Shown here piece after piece: positions 16,322-24,667 of a DNA stretch of 32,562 bases (positions within the stretch are counted from its first letter, which is position 1; every line of letters starts with the position of its first letter). The stretch lies in contig JAGRNJ010000017.1 of assembly GCA_020440825.1 (NCBI GenBank), forward strand, positions 1-32,562. The letters are read 5' to 3'. This DNA comes from Leptospiraceae bacterium. Its GTDB lineage: Bacteria > Spirochaetota > Leptospiria > Turneriellales > Turneriellaceae. Below the pieces are notes generated by a model. That model was not told the DNA's origin and did not search any database. It worked only from the letters and a program-made list of their open reading frames with translations. The position numbers and the translations under genes were made by a program.

Positions 16322-16633
16322 TTATTGCAGGTTGTAGTTTCCCAGACCGATCTTGTTGTTAATATCCCAGACCATGATGCCTATTGCCAGAATCAGGAAC
16401 GGAATAGAAATAACCGCGAAACTAATGATCAGCTTACTCTCCCATTTCAAGTGCATAAAGTATAACGCTACCAGGGTTGCTTTCAATGTTGCAATTGCCA
16501 GAGCTACCGTAATATTGAGTGCCAGCGAGCCAAAGTTTATATTTTTCGCCACATACACTGTGATTCCAGTCAATACCAGTAATCCCAGGAACACTAGTAA
16601 TAATTCTTTAAAGTGTGATTTTCCTTCTGCCAT
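16322..16633 (-). CDS. coxD: Cytochrome c oxidase subunit IV (prokaryotic type)
   Basis: The 103-residue protein has three predicted membrane helices (about residues 9-28, 35-58 and 68-89). Its core, ATLKATLVALYFMHLKWES, is the hallmark of the bacterial COX4/CyoD-like family. It is a small accessory subunit that supports assembly of the haem-copper oxidase. AAGGAG precedes the ATG by seven bases. It follows coxC by 10 bases and ends the operon before the terminator. The name ctaF is used for the same subunit in other species. Confidence 0.85.
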   Translation of the reverse strand: MAEGKSHFKELLLVFLGLLVLTGITVYVAKNINFGSLALNITVALAIATLKATLVALYFMHLKWESKLIISFAVISIPFLILAIGIMVWDINNKIGLGNYNLQ

Positions 16634-16643
16634 TGTTATCTCC

Positions 16644-17318
16644 TTATGCCACCAGATACAGCAGCGGGAATAGATAGATCCATATCAAGTCTACAAGATG
16701 CCAATACAAACCACCGATCTCAACCGGAGTGTACCAGCCGGAATGAAAATGTCCTTTGATACCTTTCACCAGTACCCAGGTCAATAATCCCAACCCGATA
16801 ATAATATGCAGACCGTGGATGCCTGTTAAAACAAAGTAAATAAAGAAGAACATGCTGGGCACTGCAGATTCTGCCACAGCCCGTCCTGTTCCGCCCAACC
16901 ATTGCATATTGGCCAGCTTAAGATTGCCAATGTGCACCTCATGTGCATACTCAAAATATTTATTCACAAGAAAGGCAACGCCGCACAAAATTGTTATTAC
17001 AAGCAAGATGTTCATCATCTTTACTTTGTTCTTTTTTATGCATTCAATTGCCCAGGCAACTGTAAAGCTGCTGAAGATCAGAATGATCGTATTGATCGTT
17101 CCGAATGTCGTGCTCAAGGCTTTTGCCGAGTTGTGAAAATCTTCTGGCATCTTCATATAATAGATCGCATAGCCGGTGAAGAGCATGGCAAACAGCAGTA
17201 TCTCTGTGCCGAGAAATAGCCACATGCCAAATTTTGACATGTCATATACCATCGGCCCAGGGTTACCCCATTTACTGCCGTCGTGAAGTTTTTTATTTGT
17301 CACTGTCGATGTACTCAT
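16644..17318 (-). CDS. coxC: Cytochrome c oxidase subunit III
   Basis: At 224 residues this is a subunit III with about five to seven membrane helices. Family patterns include [18 protein letters not shown] near the start, [19 protein letters not shown] in the C-terminal half and [19 protein letters not shown] at the end; the last is typical for caa3 and bo3 oxidases. The subunit carries no metal but stabilises subunit I. AGGAG sits seven bases before the start. It lies between coxA and coxD, 18 and 10 bases apart, in one transcription unit. Confidence 0.93.
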   Translation of the reverse strand: MSTSTVTNKKLHDGSKWGNPGPMVYDMSKFGMWLFLGTEILLFAMLFTGYAIYYMKMPEDFHNSAKALSTTFGTINTIILIFSSFTVAWAIECIKKNKVKMMNILLVITILCGVAFLVNKYFEYAHEVHIGNLKLANMQWLGGTGRAVAESAVPSMFFFIYFVLTGIHGLHIIIGLGLLTWVLVKGIKGHFHSGWYTPVEIGGLYWHLVDLIWIYLFPLLYLVA

Positions 17319-17336
17319 TGTAACTCCTGCGTTAAT

Positions 17337-18935
17337 TTAACCGGCCTTGCGTCCGTATTCATACGGCCATTCCGTTACCGTTGGAATATCATGAAAATTA
17401 TGTTCGGGAGGCGGCGATGGAATTTTCCACTCAAGGGTATTCGCATTCCACGGATTGTCTCCGCATTTTTTACCTGTCCAGGTTGAGGCGAAAATGTTGG
17501 TGATCGCACTCACATACCCTATTCCCAGTATGTATGCGCCAATCGTTGAAAGAAAGTGGTAATTGGCAAATTCTGGTACATAGTCAAAGTATCTTCTGGG
17601 CATTCCTGAGATTCCCATAATAAACTGTGGAATAAAGGTGAGGTTAAAACCGATGAAAACAAGCAAGAAGGTGATCACACCGATTTTCTCGTTATACATC
17701 CGTCCGGTAACTTTGGGCCACCAGTAGTATAGTGCTCCCATCAGAGAGATTACCGTACCACCTTGAATGGTGTAGTGAAAGTGAGCCACTACAAAGTAGG
17801 TATCATGCAATGGAATATCAACCCCGACTGCACCAAGATACAGACCAGTCAAACCACCGATTGCAAACAGGAAAACAAAGGCCAAGGCATACAGCATCGG
17901 GGTTTTCAAATCGATTTGCCCACCGTATAAGGTAGCCAGCCAGTTGAATACTTTAATCGCCGTCGGGATCGCAACCAGAAAGGTTAAGAAAGAAAAGGCG
18001 ATGGCAACAGTCGTCGAAAGGGAACTGGTAAACAAATGGTGAGCCCATACAATAAAGCTTACCGCAGCAATTGCTATCGATGACCAGGCAATGGCTTTAT
18101 ACCCAAAGATTGGTTTACGAGAGAAAACCGGTAGAACTTCGCTCACCACTCCCATAGCGGGTAAGATCATGATGTAAACAACGGGGTGAGAATAGAACCA
18201 GAAGAAATGCTGAAACAGAACAGGGTCTCCGCCCAGTTCAGGATTAAAAAACCCGACACCAAATATTCTTTCGAAGATCAGCAGCAGCAACGTAATACCA
18301 ATTACCGGGGTTGCAATAACCTGAATCAGAGAAGCAGAATAAATTGACCAGACAAACAGTGGCAGCCTTGTCCAGTGCATGCCCGGTGCCCGCATTTTGT
18401 GCACAGTAACAACAAAGTTCAACCCTGTCAGAATAGATGCAAACCCGAGTACAAATGCCCCGGCAGCCAGTGAAATTACACTGGTTCCACTTTTCGCACT
18501 GTAAGGTGTATAGAATGTCCAGCCGGTGTCTGCCGGAGACAACAGGCCAAAGCCGATGATGATAACACCAACAACATACAACTGAAAACTCAATCGATTG
18601 ATAACAGGAAAAGCAACATCTTTAGCACCGATTTGAATCGGTAGAAAGATGTTACCGAACGATGCGATAATACCGGGTACAATAAAGAGGAAGATCATTA
18701 TCGACCCGTGCATCGTAAAGAATATGTTATACGTATTTGCATCAATAAAATCTTTTCCCGGAAACATCAACTCAGTACGCAAGAGCAGTGCAAAGACACC
18801 ACCTATTACGAATGAGATCAAAATTGCCACGAGATACATGATGCCGATTCTCTTATGATCGACAGAGCGTACCCATTCCCAGACGCCTTTGCGTGAGAGA
18901 AAGTTTTCGTTGTGTGCGTGTTCTGCAGCAGCCAT
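17337..18935 (-). CDS. coxA: Cytochrome c oxidase subunit I, type A2
   Basis: The 532-residue catalytic subunit has 12 expected helices. Metal ligands are visible: His76 (TMHGSIM) for the low-spin haem, His250 with cross-linked Tyr254 in [14 protein letters not shown], His298/His299 (WAHHLF) for CuB, and His384/His386 (VVAHFHYT) for the haems. The motif YSHPVV in place of xGHPEV shows a type A2 oxidase, in which the K-helix glutamate of type A1 enzymes is replaced by neighbouring Tyr-Ser residues. It reduces oxygen to water and pumps protons across the inner membrane. AGGAG lies nine bases before the ATG. It follows coxB by 39 bases. Confidence 0.96.
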   Translation of the reverse strand: MAAAEHAHNENFLSRKGVWEWVRSVDHKRIGIMYLVAILISFVIGGVFALLLRTELMFPGKDFIDANTYNIFFTMHGSIMIFLFIVPGIIASFGNIFLPIQIGAKDVAFPVINRLSFQLYVVGVIIIGFGLLSPADTGWTFYTPYSAKSGTSVISLAAGAFVLGFASILTGLNFVVTVHKMRAPGMHWTRLPLFVWSIYSASLIQVIATPVIGITLLLLIFERIFGVGFFNPELGGDPVLFQHFFWFYSHPVVYIMILPAMGVVSEVLPVFSRKPIFGYKAIAWSSIAIAAVSFIVWAHHLFTSSLSTTVAIAFSFLTFLVAIPTAIKVFNWLATLYGGQIDLKTPMLYALAFVFLFAIGGLTGLYLGAVGVDIPLHDTYFVVAHFHYTIQGGTVISLMGALYYWWPKVTGRMYNEKIGVITFLLVFIGFNLTFIPQFIMGISGMPRRYFDYVPEFANYHFLSTIGAYILGIGYVSAITNIFASTWTGKKCGDNPWNANTLEWKIPSPPPEHNFHDIPTVTEWPYEYGRKAG

Positions 18936-18974
18936 GTTAATTACTCCTTAATTTGTTGCGTAAGATCATTACTA

Positions 18975-20045
18975 TTATTTGAGTGTTTTCAAGTACTCAA
19001 TCACTTGGGGAACTTCGTCTCCGCTTACCTGCACCACCATTGCCGCGGGGTAACCCTTGACAACTTTGGCTTTCGGGTTTACAATCGACTCTAACAGGTA
19101 TGCCTCATCGGCTACCAGTTTCGAGCCATCGGATAATTCACGCTCTTTGCCTAAAATTCCGTTTAACGGAGGGCCTACCAGTCGTGTACCATCGAGTTTA
19201 TGGCAAGATGCACATTTAGAAGTATACACAGCCTCACCCAGTTTTGCCATCATTTCAGGCGACGGCGGCTTGCCCGATGCAAGGTCAGCTTTCTGCTGGG
19301 CAATTTTTTCGCGCAGTTTAGCACGGGTAGTTTCTTCCCATGCTTTGTACTCTGCCTCTGGTAAAACTTTAATCGCACTGATCATACCAGAGTGGTTCAA
19401 TCCGCAGTATTCGGTACAGAACATGTGGAATGTACCGGCCTGAATAGCCTGAAACCATTGGCGGGTTTTCAAACCGGGTACAACATCCTGTTTAATTCTG
19501 AAAGCCGGTACGTAAAAACTATGAATTACATCGAGCGAGGTCATCTCAAGCAGGTATGCTTTGCCCAACTGCACAACAATCGGGTTACGGGCAGGAATTC
19601 CCTTGCCCGGTACCGGGTTGGTCGAGCCAATATTTTTATAGCATTCCTGGATTCCAGATTCTGCATCGCGCTCACAGATGGGATACTCAATGTCCCATGC
19701 CCACATACGACCGGTTACCTTGAGAGTCTCTGCCCCGGAAGGTGGAGTTTTCAACTCGAGGTATGTAATCATACCATAGTAAAAAATAACAAACATAATT
19801 AAAGTGGGAATCACAGTCCAGATAATCTCAAGCTTGGTGCTATGGGTCAGGTAAGGAGTTATTTTGTCGGCCTCACCTTTTTTACGGCGGTATTTGATCA
19901 CAAAATAGATCAAAGCACCTTCTACCAGTACGAACGAAATTCCGCAGATAATGGTAATGAGCCAGAAGGCAAAGTCTATGCCCCCGGCAACTGTTGAAGC
20001 TTCGGGTGGAAGCACAGCGAAAAAAAGCTTAGCGGCAAATGTCAT
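18975..20045 (-). CDS. coxB: Cytochrome c oxidase subunit II fused to cytochrome c (caa3 type)
   Basis: The 356-residue protein has two N-terminal membrane helices (about 26-50 and 73-95), then the periplasmic cupredoxin domain. Its CuA ligands are His175, Cys210, Cys214, His218 and Met221 (HMFCTEYCGLNHSGM). A C-terminal cytochrome c domain follows with CASCH at 278-282 and a likely axial Met336 (YPAAM). The fusion defines a caa3 oxidase, which takes electrons directly into its attached haem c. AGGAG stands eight bases before the ATG at 20045. It starts 59 bases after sco, and I see no separate promoter between them. Confidence 0.95.
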   Translation of the reverse strand: MTFAAKLFFAVLPPEASTVAGGIDFAFWLITIICGISFVLVEGALIYFVIKYRRKKGEADKITPYLTHSTKLEIIWTVIPTLIMFVIFYYGMITYLELKTPPSGAETLKVTGRMWAWDIEYPICERDAESGIQECYKNIGSTNPVPGKGIPARNPIVVQLGKAYLLEMTSLDVIHSFYVPAFRIKQDVVPGLKTRQWFQAIQAGTFHMFCTEYCGLNHSGMISAIKVLPEAEYKAWEETTRAKLREKIAQQKADLASGKPPSPEMMAKLGEAVYTSKCASCHKLDGTRLVGPPLNGILGKERELSDGSKLVADEAYLLESIVNPKAKVVKGYPAAMVVQVSGDEVPQVIEYLKTLK

Positions 20046-20104
20046 GGATACTTCTCCTGAGTTGTCTTAGATTGCTATTGATAACGAATAATATCATTTC
20101 GTTG

Positions 20105-20920
20105 TTATTTTCCTTTTTTGCGGTATCGGTACCCGACAATGCCCAGGGCGATTAGAAAGAGAATCGCCAGACCTATAGAACCAATTCGCATTACCCGCCA
20201 GGCAAGTATATTATACCGTTTGGTGACGGGATCATAGCTGTAGCAGTACATCAAGACAGAGTCAATAACATCACCTATCTTGCCCTGTGCTGCTTCCAGC
20301 AATGCCAAACGATAATCTGAATCTGGGTAGTCAACTCCATAAAGGTATCGGGATATTCTGCCATCAGGAGTCAAAAAAATGATCACTGCGGGGTGCAGGT
20401 AATCTTCACCGTCTTTCTTATAATAAAAACCAAGTGCTTTGCTCAAGGCATCGATATCTTGCTGACTGCCTGTCAAAAAATGCCAGCCCTTGCGTATATC
20501 TTTTGTGACATCATCGGGAAATTTTTCAACATAGCTTTTGCGTTTAGCCTGTGCAAGCTGAATGGTCTCTTCAGGGTTAATGCTGTAACTCAAGATTGTG
20601 TAATCTTTACCCGGTATAAATTTTTTCTCACGCAAGACTGCATCGAGCAGGCCATTTAAAACGAGATTACACAAATTGGGACAACTGAAATAAACAGGTG
20701 CGATGACGACCGGATGGCTGCCATCAAAATATTTGGCCAGTGTCACCAGATTGCCATCCTGGTCTTTGAACGCTGCCGTAGCAGGAATTCTGCCACCCGA
20801 GCGTTCATCAATGCCGACACCTTCTGGCGGTGCGACCTGGCCAGCCAGATCTGTCACGGGCATGATCCACACCAGCATAATGAGCAAAAAAACGAAGTTA
20901 TAAAAACGGGGCGGATGCAT
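20105..20920 (-). CDS. sco: SCO1/SenC family copper chaperone for the CuA site
   Basis: The 271-residue protein has a thioredoxin fold with copper-binding Cys80 and Cys84 (YFSCPNLCNLV) and His176 (YLHPAVIIF), the three conserved ligands of the SCO family. An N-terminal hydrophobic stretch (8-21) acts as signal or anchor. A C-terminal membrane helix (about 245-265, SIGLAILFLIALGIVGYRY) would fix it to the inner membrane, which is longer than the minimal family layout. It delivers copper to CuA of subunit II, whose gene follows directly. The start has no normal ribosome binding site; AAGG lies just upstream of a short hairpin that ends nine bases before the ATG. Confidence 0.9.
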   Translation of the reverse strand: MHPPRFYNFVFLLIMLVWIMPVTDLAGQVAPPEGVGIDERSGGRIPATAAFKDQDGNLVTLAKYFDGSHPVVIAPVYFSCPNLCNLVLNGLLDAVLREKKFIPGKDYTILSYSINPEETIQLAQAKRKSYVEKFPDDVTKDIRKGWHFLTGSQQDIDALSKALGFYYKKDGEDYLHPAVIIFLTPDGRISRYLYGVDYPDSDYRLALLEAAQGKIGDVIDSVLMYCYSYDPVTKRYNILAWRVMRIGSIGLAILFLIALGIVGYRYRKKGK

Positions 20921-20928
20921 TTAGTTTC

Positions 20929-20947
20929 GGCAGTCTGCAGCACTGCC
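20929..20947 (-). promoter_or_regulatory. Hairpin in front of the sco start codon
   Basis: GGCAGT and ACTGCC form a six-base-pair stem with a seven-base loop. Its 3' end lies eight bases before the sco ATG, where the ribosome binding site should be. The only candidate site, AAGG, overlaps the 5' foot of the stem. It could be a translational control element or an operator. Confidence 0.4.
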
Positions 20948-20962
20948 TTATGTTGAACAGAT

Positions 20963-20991
20963 AATTTACAAACCTGCTACAGTGGTAAATT
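20963..20991. repeat. Inverted repeat upstream of sco
   Basis: AATTTAC and GTAAATT are perfect seven-base arms separated by 15 bases. They lie in the AT-rich 157-base gap between vsr and sco, which must hold the promoter of the oxidase operon if vsr readthrough is not used. I found no convincing -35/-10 pair there. The repeat is a candidate operator. A ten-base palindrome, TATCATGATA, lies at 21018-21027. Confidence 0.35.
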
Positions 20992-21077
20992 TCTTAAATA
21001 TAATTTTATCTGCTAAATATCATGATAAATTAAAATTTGAAAAAAATTTCTATGAATCTACTCGTTATGACTATATT

Positions 21078-21500
21078 TCAATTTGGTGGAAATTTTCTGG
21101 CTAGTGCCTGGATTTTTCGTGTTCTCAATTCAGAATTTTTAATTTGACATTCCCAAAATACATAAACATGAAAGCCTAACCGCCTCAATTTTGATGAAAT
21201 TCTCAGATCACGGGTTCTATTTTCATTGAATTTTTTATTCCAAAAGTCAGTATTTGATTTTGGTGTATATGCAAATTTGCAGCCGGTATGTCTGTGCCAG
21301 AAGCAACCATTTACAAATACAATTAAATTTTGCTCTCGAAAATAAAAGTCTGGTTTCCCTGGTAGCTCTGAAAAATGAAGTTCGAATTTATAGCCAAGCT
21401 TTCTAAACTCTGTCATCAATAATATTTCTGGGCCAGTATTTTTTGACCCTATACGAGACATGTTCCATTTACGGTGATCTTTTGAAATCCTATCAGCCAT
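21078..21500 (-). CDS. vsr: Very short patch repair (Vsr) endonuclease
   Basis: The 140-residue protein matches Vsr along its length: GSKNTGPEILL near the start, then ELPGKPDFYF with catalytic Asp51, then IVFVNGCFWHRHTGC with Cys66, His69 and His71. Asp51 and His69 fall at the same positions as in the E. coli enzyme. The WECQ end motif is also present. Vsr nicks beside T:G mismatches formed when 5-methylcytosine deaminates in CCWGG sites, so it protects against the mutagenic side effect of Dcm. The ATG shares one base with the methyltransferase stop (TGATG), showing translational coupling. Lower GC than the flanking core genes suggests it arrived with the restriction system. Confidence 0.96.
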   Translation of the reverse strand: MADRISKDHRKWNMSRIGSKNTGPEILLMTEFRKLGYKFELHFSELPGKPDFYFREQNLIVFVNGCFWHRHTGCKFAYTPKSNTDFWNKKFNENRTRDLRISSKLRRLGFHVYVFWECQIKNSELRTRKIQALARKFPPN

Positions 21501-22471
21501 CAGGCTGTCGCACGTTGCGGAGAAATAAGTGCAGATACCATTTGCTTTGCAATTGCGGTGACCAGCGGGACAACAACAGAGTTTCCGAACTGTTTATATG
21601 CTTGCGTATCAGAGACCGGAATTTTGAAAGAATCCGGATAGCCTTGTAGCCTAGCACACTCTCTGGGTGTCAATCTCCGGGGGTTTTTTCCTTGTTGTGG
21701 GATCAAAATTTCGGAACCGTCTTTATAATAGCGTGCACTCAAAGTTCGCGACCATGAATCAAGGTCAGCCAATCCAAATCCAAAACCATTTCCTGCTGCC
21801 CGATGCTTTTCTGCATATTTTTTCAGATAATCCCACAATCCATCAGTCAATGTATACTTTGATGGTACATTCTTCTCTAAAATGGTCTTAAGCTTTGGCG
21901 GCACTGATTCAGGAGCCGGGAACAAAAACGGTTTCATTTCTGCAATTATTGGCCGCCTGAAGCCTACAATAAAAATACGTTCGCGGTGCTGAGGAACATA
22001 AAATTTTCCATCCAAAATTTGAACCTGAATATCATATCCCAATTCTGTGAGTGTTCGTGAAATTACCTCAAAGGTTCTTCCTTTATCATGCGAACGTAAA
22101 TTTTTGACATTCTCAAGAAGAAATGCCATTGGTTTTTTTGCTTCTATTATCCTTGCTACGTCAAAAAAAAGAGTGCCCTGAGTTTTATCCTTGAACCCGT
22201 GTTCCCGGCCAAGACTATTTTTTTTCGAAACACCTGCAATTGAAAAAGGTTGGCACGGAAAACCAGCAACCAATATATCATGATCGGGTACTTGCTCAAT
22301 ATCTAACTTTGTGATATCGCCATAAGGCTTTTCACCAAAGTTTCTTTCATACGTAATCTGGGCAAATTTATCCCACTCTGAACTGAATACACATTTAGCC
22401 CCCTGTGCTTCAAAAGCAATTCGCATTCCGCCAATTCCAGCAAAAAGATCAATAAAACGAAAGGTTCCCAT
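21500..22471 (-). CDS. C5-cytosine DNA methyltransferase, Dcm/EcoRII-like, probably CCWGG-specific
   Basis: Numbered from ATG 22471 (323 residues), the motifs are [21 protein letters not shown] with nucleophile Cys73, [27 protein letters not shown]-like [18 protein letters not shown] and [14 protein letters not shown]. The segments [16 protein letters not shown] and [20 protein letters not shown] are close to E. coli Dcm, which supports CCWGG as target. It lacks the long N-terminal extension of Dcm and M.EcoRII. The frame is open up to a TTG at 22513, with other ATGs at 22504, 22501, 22495 and 22483. I prefer 22471 because it gives a normal distance to motif I, and the upstream part contains a promoter-like pair. 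No ribosome binding site is evident for any start. Confidence 0.93.
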   Translation of the reverse strand: MGTFRFIDLFAGIGGMRIAFEAQGAKCVFSSEWDKFAQITYERNFGEKPYGDITKLDIEQVPDHDILVAGFPCQPFSIAGVSKKNSLGREHGFKDKTQGTLFFDVARIIEAKKPMAFLLENVKNLRSHDKGRTFEVISRTLTELGYDIQVQILDGKFYVPQHRERIFIVGFRRPIIAEMKPFLFPAPESVPPKLKTILEKNVPSKYTLTDGLWDYLKKYAEKHRAAGNGFGFGLADLDSWSRTLSARYYKDGSEILIPQQGKNPRRLTPRECARLQGYPDSFKIPVSDTQAYKQFGNSVVVPLVTAIAKQMVSALISPQRATA

Positions 22472-22484
22472 TATAGAATGAGAC

Positions 22485-22513
22485 ATAACAAGCATCGACA
22501 TCATCACAGTCAA
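22485..22513 (-). promoter_or_regulatory. Possible methyltransferase promoter
   Basis: On the minus strand TTGACT (22513-22508) and TGTTAT (22490-22485) are 17 bases apart. If used, transcription begins about seven bases before ATG 22471, leaving almost no leader. The rest of the gap to the divergent nuclease gene is AT-rich, with one small inverted repeat AGTAC/GTACT at 22557-22575. The gap presumably holds both promoters of the restriction set. Confidence 0.35.
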
Positions 22514-22610
22514 TAAATATTTGGTTTACTTTTAATATCATCAAGCCGTTCAATATAGTACTGATTTTTTGTACTTTTCAGTTCATTGTAAACAAATGTT
22601 TTTGGCACGA

Positions 22611-23795
22611 ATGGTGTTTAATGATAAGATTTTGGGTATTGCCGCAAAATATCTATCCGCAGTTGAAATAGACCCTAAAACTTCGAATCAGCATGAGTTT
22701 AATGCAGTTTCTCAGCTTAAGCAAATCATTGGCGAGCACCGTAAAGACTTCGAGACAAATTTTTTATACCTTGATGATTTAGAAAATACTATTGAAGCAT
22801 CTGGAAAATTAACCTGGTATGACGCCAGAGAAAACCATGCTACAAGAACCGAGCATCGAATTTATTATAAGAAAAATCCTGTAATTTCGAAAGCAACGGA
22901 AGGTGATTTGATCGTTTTTATTGTTCTGAGTCCTGATAAAATGTTGGTCATAATTGCTCCTAGACAGAGTACAATTGAGTCACAATTACTGTGGCTATTT
23001 AACATAAAATTATCAAAAAATTCGTTAGTCATAAAATCTTTTGAGGAATCTCGATTCTATGAATCAGAATTTGCGGGAAGAATCATATTACAAAAAATTG
23101 GACTGGAAGAATCTGTACAGTCATTCGATATCGAAAACCTAACCCTCGCACGATTTAAGACCCATATGCCTTCAACTAAAGAAATGGCGTCGTTTATTCA
23201 GGAGAATTTTAGCCAAAACTATAATCCTGAACAGGAAGCGGACGAATTACTTTTACACTTGATGGAAAAAGAAGAATTAGTCTTTAAATTACTGGAAAAA
23301 ATTGAAGTCGAAAAACGTCTCAAGGACAGGTTCAACAGTGTAGAAGAATTTATATCGTACTCGTTATCTATCCAAAACAGAAGGAAATCCCGGGCTGGAT
23401 TTGCATTTGAAAATCACATTGAATTTGTTCTACAGATGAACAAGGTCGCATTCGACCGAGGTAAAATTACAGAAAACAGATCTAAACCAGACTTTATTTT
23501 TCCAGGCATTTCAGAATATCAGAATCGCAATTTTCCAGAAAGCCGGCTTATTATGCTTGGGGCAAAAACGACAGCCAAGGACAGGTGGCGACAAATATTG
23601 AGTGAAGCCAAAAGGGTTGACACAAAACATCTTGCCACCATTGAGCCTGCAATCAGCATAAATCAGCTGGAAGAAATGTCTTACAACAAAGTAACACCGG
23701 TAGTACCGGAAAAAATTCGAACAACCTATCCTGCAAATTCATCTCATATCCATATTTCATTTTCGGAATTCATCAAAATGGTAAAAGAGAAATGA
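22611..23795 (+). CDS. Type II restriction endonuclease, EcoRII family
   Basis: Numbered from ATG 22611 (394 residues), the C-terminal half matches EcoRII. It has QNRRKSRAGFAFENH, then KPDFIFPG, then the catalytic Tyr303, Lys319 (LGAKTTAKDRWRQ) and Glu332 (ILSEAK). The three residues have exactly the spacing of Tyr308, Lys324 and Glu337 reported for EcoRII. The N-terminal ~180 residues diverge but keep an EcoRII-N-like strand pattern (TRTEHRIYY, then GDLIVFIV). It may therefore be a type IIE enzyme needing a second site. With the Dcm-like methyltransferase and Vsr on the other strand it completes a CCWGG restriction-modification set. The start is uncertain: TTG 22569 and ATG 22596 are in frame and none has a clear ribosome binding site. 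AT-rich compared with the core genes. Confidence 0.9.
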   Translation: MVFNDKILGIAAKYLSAVEIDPKTSNQHEFNAVSQLKQIIGEHRKDFETNFLYLDDLENTIEASGKLTWYDARENHATRTEHRIYYKKNPVISKATEGDLIVFIVLSPDKMLVIIAPRQSTIESQLLWLFNIKLSKNSLVIKSFEESRFYESEFAGRIILQKIGLEESVQSFDIENLTLARFKTHMPSTKEMASFIQENFSQNYNPEQEADELLLHLMEKEELVFKLLEKIEVEKRLKDRFNSVEEFISYSLSIQNRRKSRAGFAFENHIEFVLQMNKVAFDRGKITENRSKPDFIFPGISEYQNRNFPESRLIMLGAKTTAKDRWRQILSEAKRVDTKHLATIEPAISINQLEEMSYNKVTPVVPEKIRTTYPANSSHIHISFSEFIKMVKEK

Positions 23796-23805
23796 ATCTT
23801 TTATT

Positions 23806-24117
23806 TCAATTTTTACCAATTAAGTATTCTTCCCTTTCTTTGTCCCAGTGGAAACCATTATAGCGATAGAATGCTGCCATACCAGAATCATATACCAAAG
23901 ACTCTTCAAATTTATCAAACATTTCATTGAATATCGAACTTATCTTCTCAGCTGCTCCAGAATCAAATACTTTTCTTTGAGTCACAACATCAATAATTTC
24001 TGCAGGTTCGTCATCTGGATGAATAAATAAACCTATAGATAGCATACGAATCCACCAGCGATACAGTCCCAACTTCCCTGCTCTGTCCAGATCAGGAATA
24101 TCTTTCTTACTATACAT
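23806..24117 (-). CDS. Hypothetical protein next to the restriction system
   Basis: I do not recognise this 103-residue acidic protein. It has no signal peptide or membrane segment. Aromatic patches (LGLYRWWIRMLSIGLF near residues 17-32, and FYRYNGFHWDKERE near the end) surround a helical stretch, AAEKISSIFNEMFDKFEESL. It converges on the nuclease gene, with 10 bases between the two stops, and has AT-rich flanks on both sides. The ribosome binding site is weak. The 120-base AT-rich gap 24118-24239 upstream holds nothing else I can name. It may be passenger cargo of the accessory region. That it is a real gene is likely from length and composition only. Confidence 0.5.
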   Translation of the reverse strand: MYSKKDIPDLDRAGKLGLYRWWIRMLSIGLFIHPDDEPAEIIDVVTQRKVFDSGAAEKISSIFNEMFDKFEESLVYDSGMAAFYRYNGFHWDKEREEYLIGKN

Positions 24118-24239
24118 AATAACAGTTTATATTATTTCCTATATTATGTAAACTTTTTTATTTATTTTTTAAAATAATTCAAGGAGTTTAACTATTGCTT
24201 TTTGCATGCTCGGCCCCACTTCACCCGGTATTTCTCAAC

Positions 24240-24386
24240 TCAACCTAAATGCTCTAAAAATTCTTCCTGCCGATGATTTTCAACCGCGCGGGGTGAACGT
24301 GACTTTCGCACTTCGGCAATCGCTTCGGCAGCTCGAAATCCCTTATGCCGCATAAGGTAAGCCGGTACAGCCAGCCCAGAGCGACC
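24240..24386 (-). repeat. Direct repeat copy A of the 3' end of the isochorismatase-kinase-phosphatase gene
   Basis: This 147-base block aligns without gaps to 25101-25247, with seven mismatches (about 95% identity). Both copies start exactly at the stop codon of the reading frame on the minus strand. The toxin-antitoxin pair lies between them. Such paired copies of a gene's 3' end are what remains when a DNA element inserts at that end and supplies a replacement. Confidence 0.9.
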
Positions 24387-24437
24387 TAAATCACCAATCA
24401 AATTAGAATTCAGGATTATAGCTGATCGTCTTACCAT
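24240..24437 (-). pseudogene. Fragment of a dual-specificity phosphatase C-terminus
   Basis: The reading frame of 65 codons matches the last ~50 residues of the neighbouring 773-residue protein: LGRSGLAVPAYLMRHKGF against LGRSGLAVSAYLMRHKGF, and an almost identical tail. The active-site Cys of the CxxGxxR loop is missing: the position reads NLIGDLGRSG where the intact gene has HCVGGLGRSG. It has no upstream coding part, so it cannot be a working phosphatase. It is a leftover of a duplication or insertion event rather than an independent gene. Confidence 0.8.
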
Positions 24438-24444
24438 AAAGAAC

Positions 24445-24473
24445 TTGACAGAATGACAATCTCAAACTAGAAA
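24445..24473 (+). promoter_or_regulatory. Promoter of the toxin-antitoxin operon
   Basis: A perfect TTGACA (24445-24450) is 17 bases from TAGAAA (24468-24473). The start point would be near 24480, at the antitoxin ATG itself (24479), so the mRNA may be leaderless. No ribosome binding site is seen before that ATG, which fits. Confidence 0.5.
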
Positions 24474-24478
24474 AATTT

Positions 24479-24667
24479 ATGATCAAAAATCAACTATTGG
24501 AAGAACTGAATCAGGTACCCGATGAATTGTTGACTGAGATTTTTCACTATACTGTTTACTTGAAATCAAAACATATGCACCCATTAGAAACCCCAATTTT
24601 GAGCCAAATCGCACTTGGTCAGGAATGGCTGCTTCCAGAGGAGGACACAGCTTGGGAGAGTTTGTAA
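24479..24667 (+). CDS. Antitoxin of a PemK/MazF-type module (DUF2281-like)
   Basis: The 62-residue protein resembles the DUF2281/VapB-like antitoxins. It begins with a helix LLEELNQVPDELLTEIFHYT, followed by VYLKSK, and ends with the motif LGQEWLLPEEDTAWESL. The last motif, with its W-L-x-P-E-E-D-x-A-W pattern, is the family hallmark and forms the toxin-binding tail. It overlaps the toxin gene by 16 bases, typical of coupled modules. It would neutralise the RNase partner and repress the shared promoter. Located between the two direct repeats. Confidence 0.8.
   Translation: MIKNQLLEELNQVPDELLTEIFHYTVYLKSKHMHPLETPILSQIALGQEWLLPEEDTAWESL
24639..24644 (+). promoter_or_regulatory. Toxin ribosome binding site
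   Basis: AGGAGG is seven bases before a TTG at 24652, inside the antitoxin gene. It indicates TTG as the toxin start in preference to the in-frame ATG at 24625, which has no site. Confidence 0.7.
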
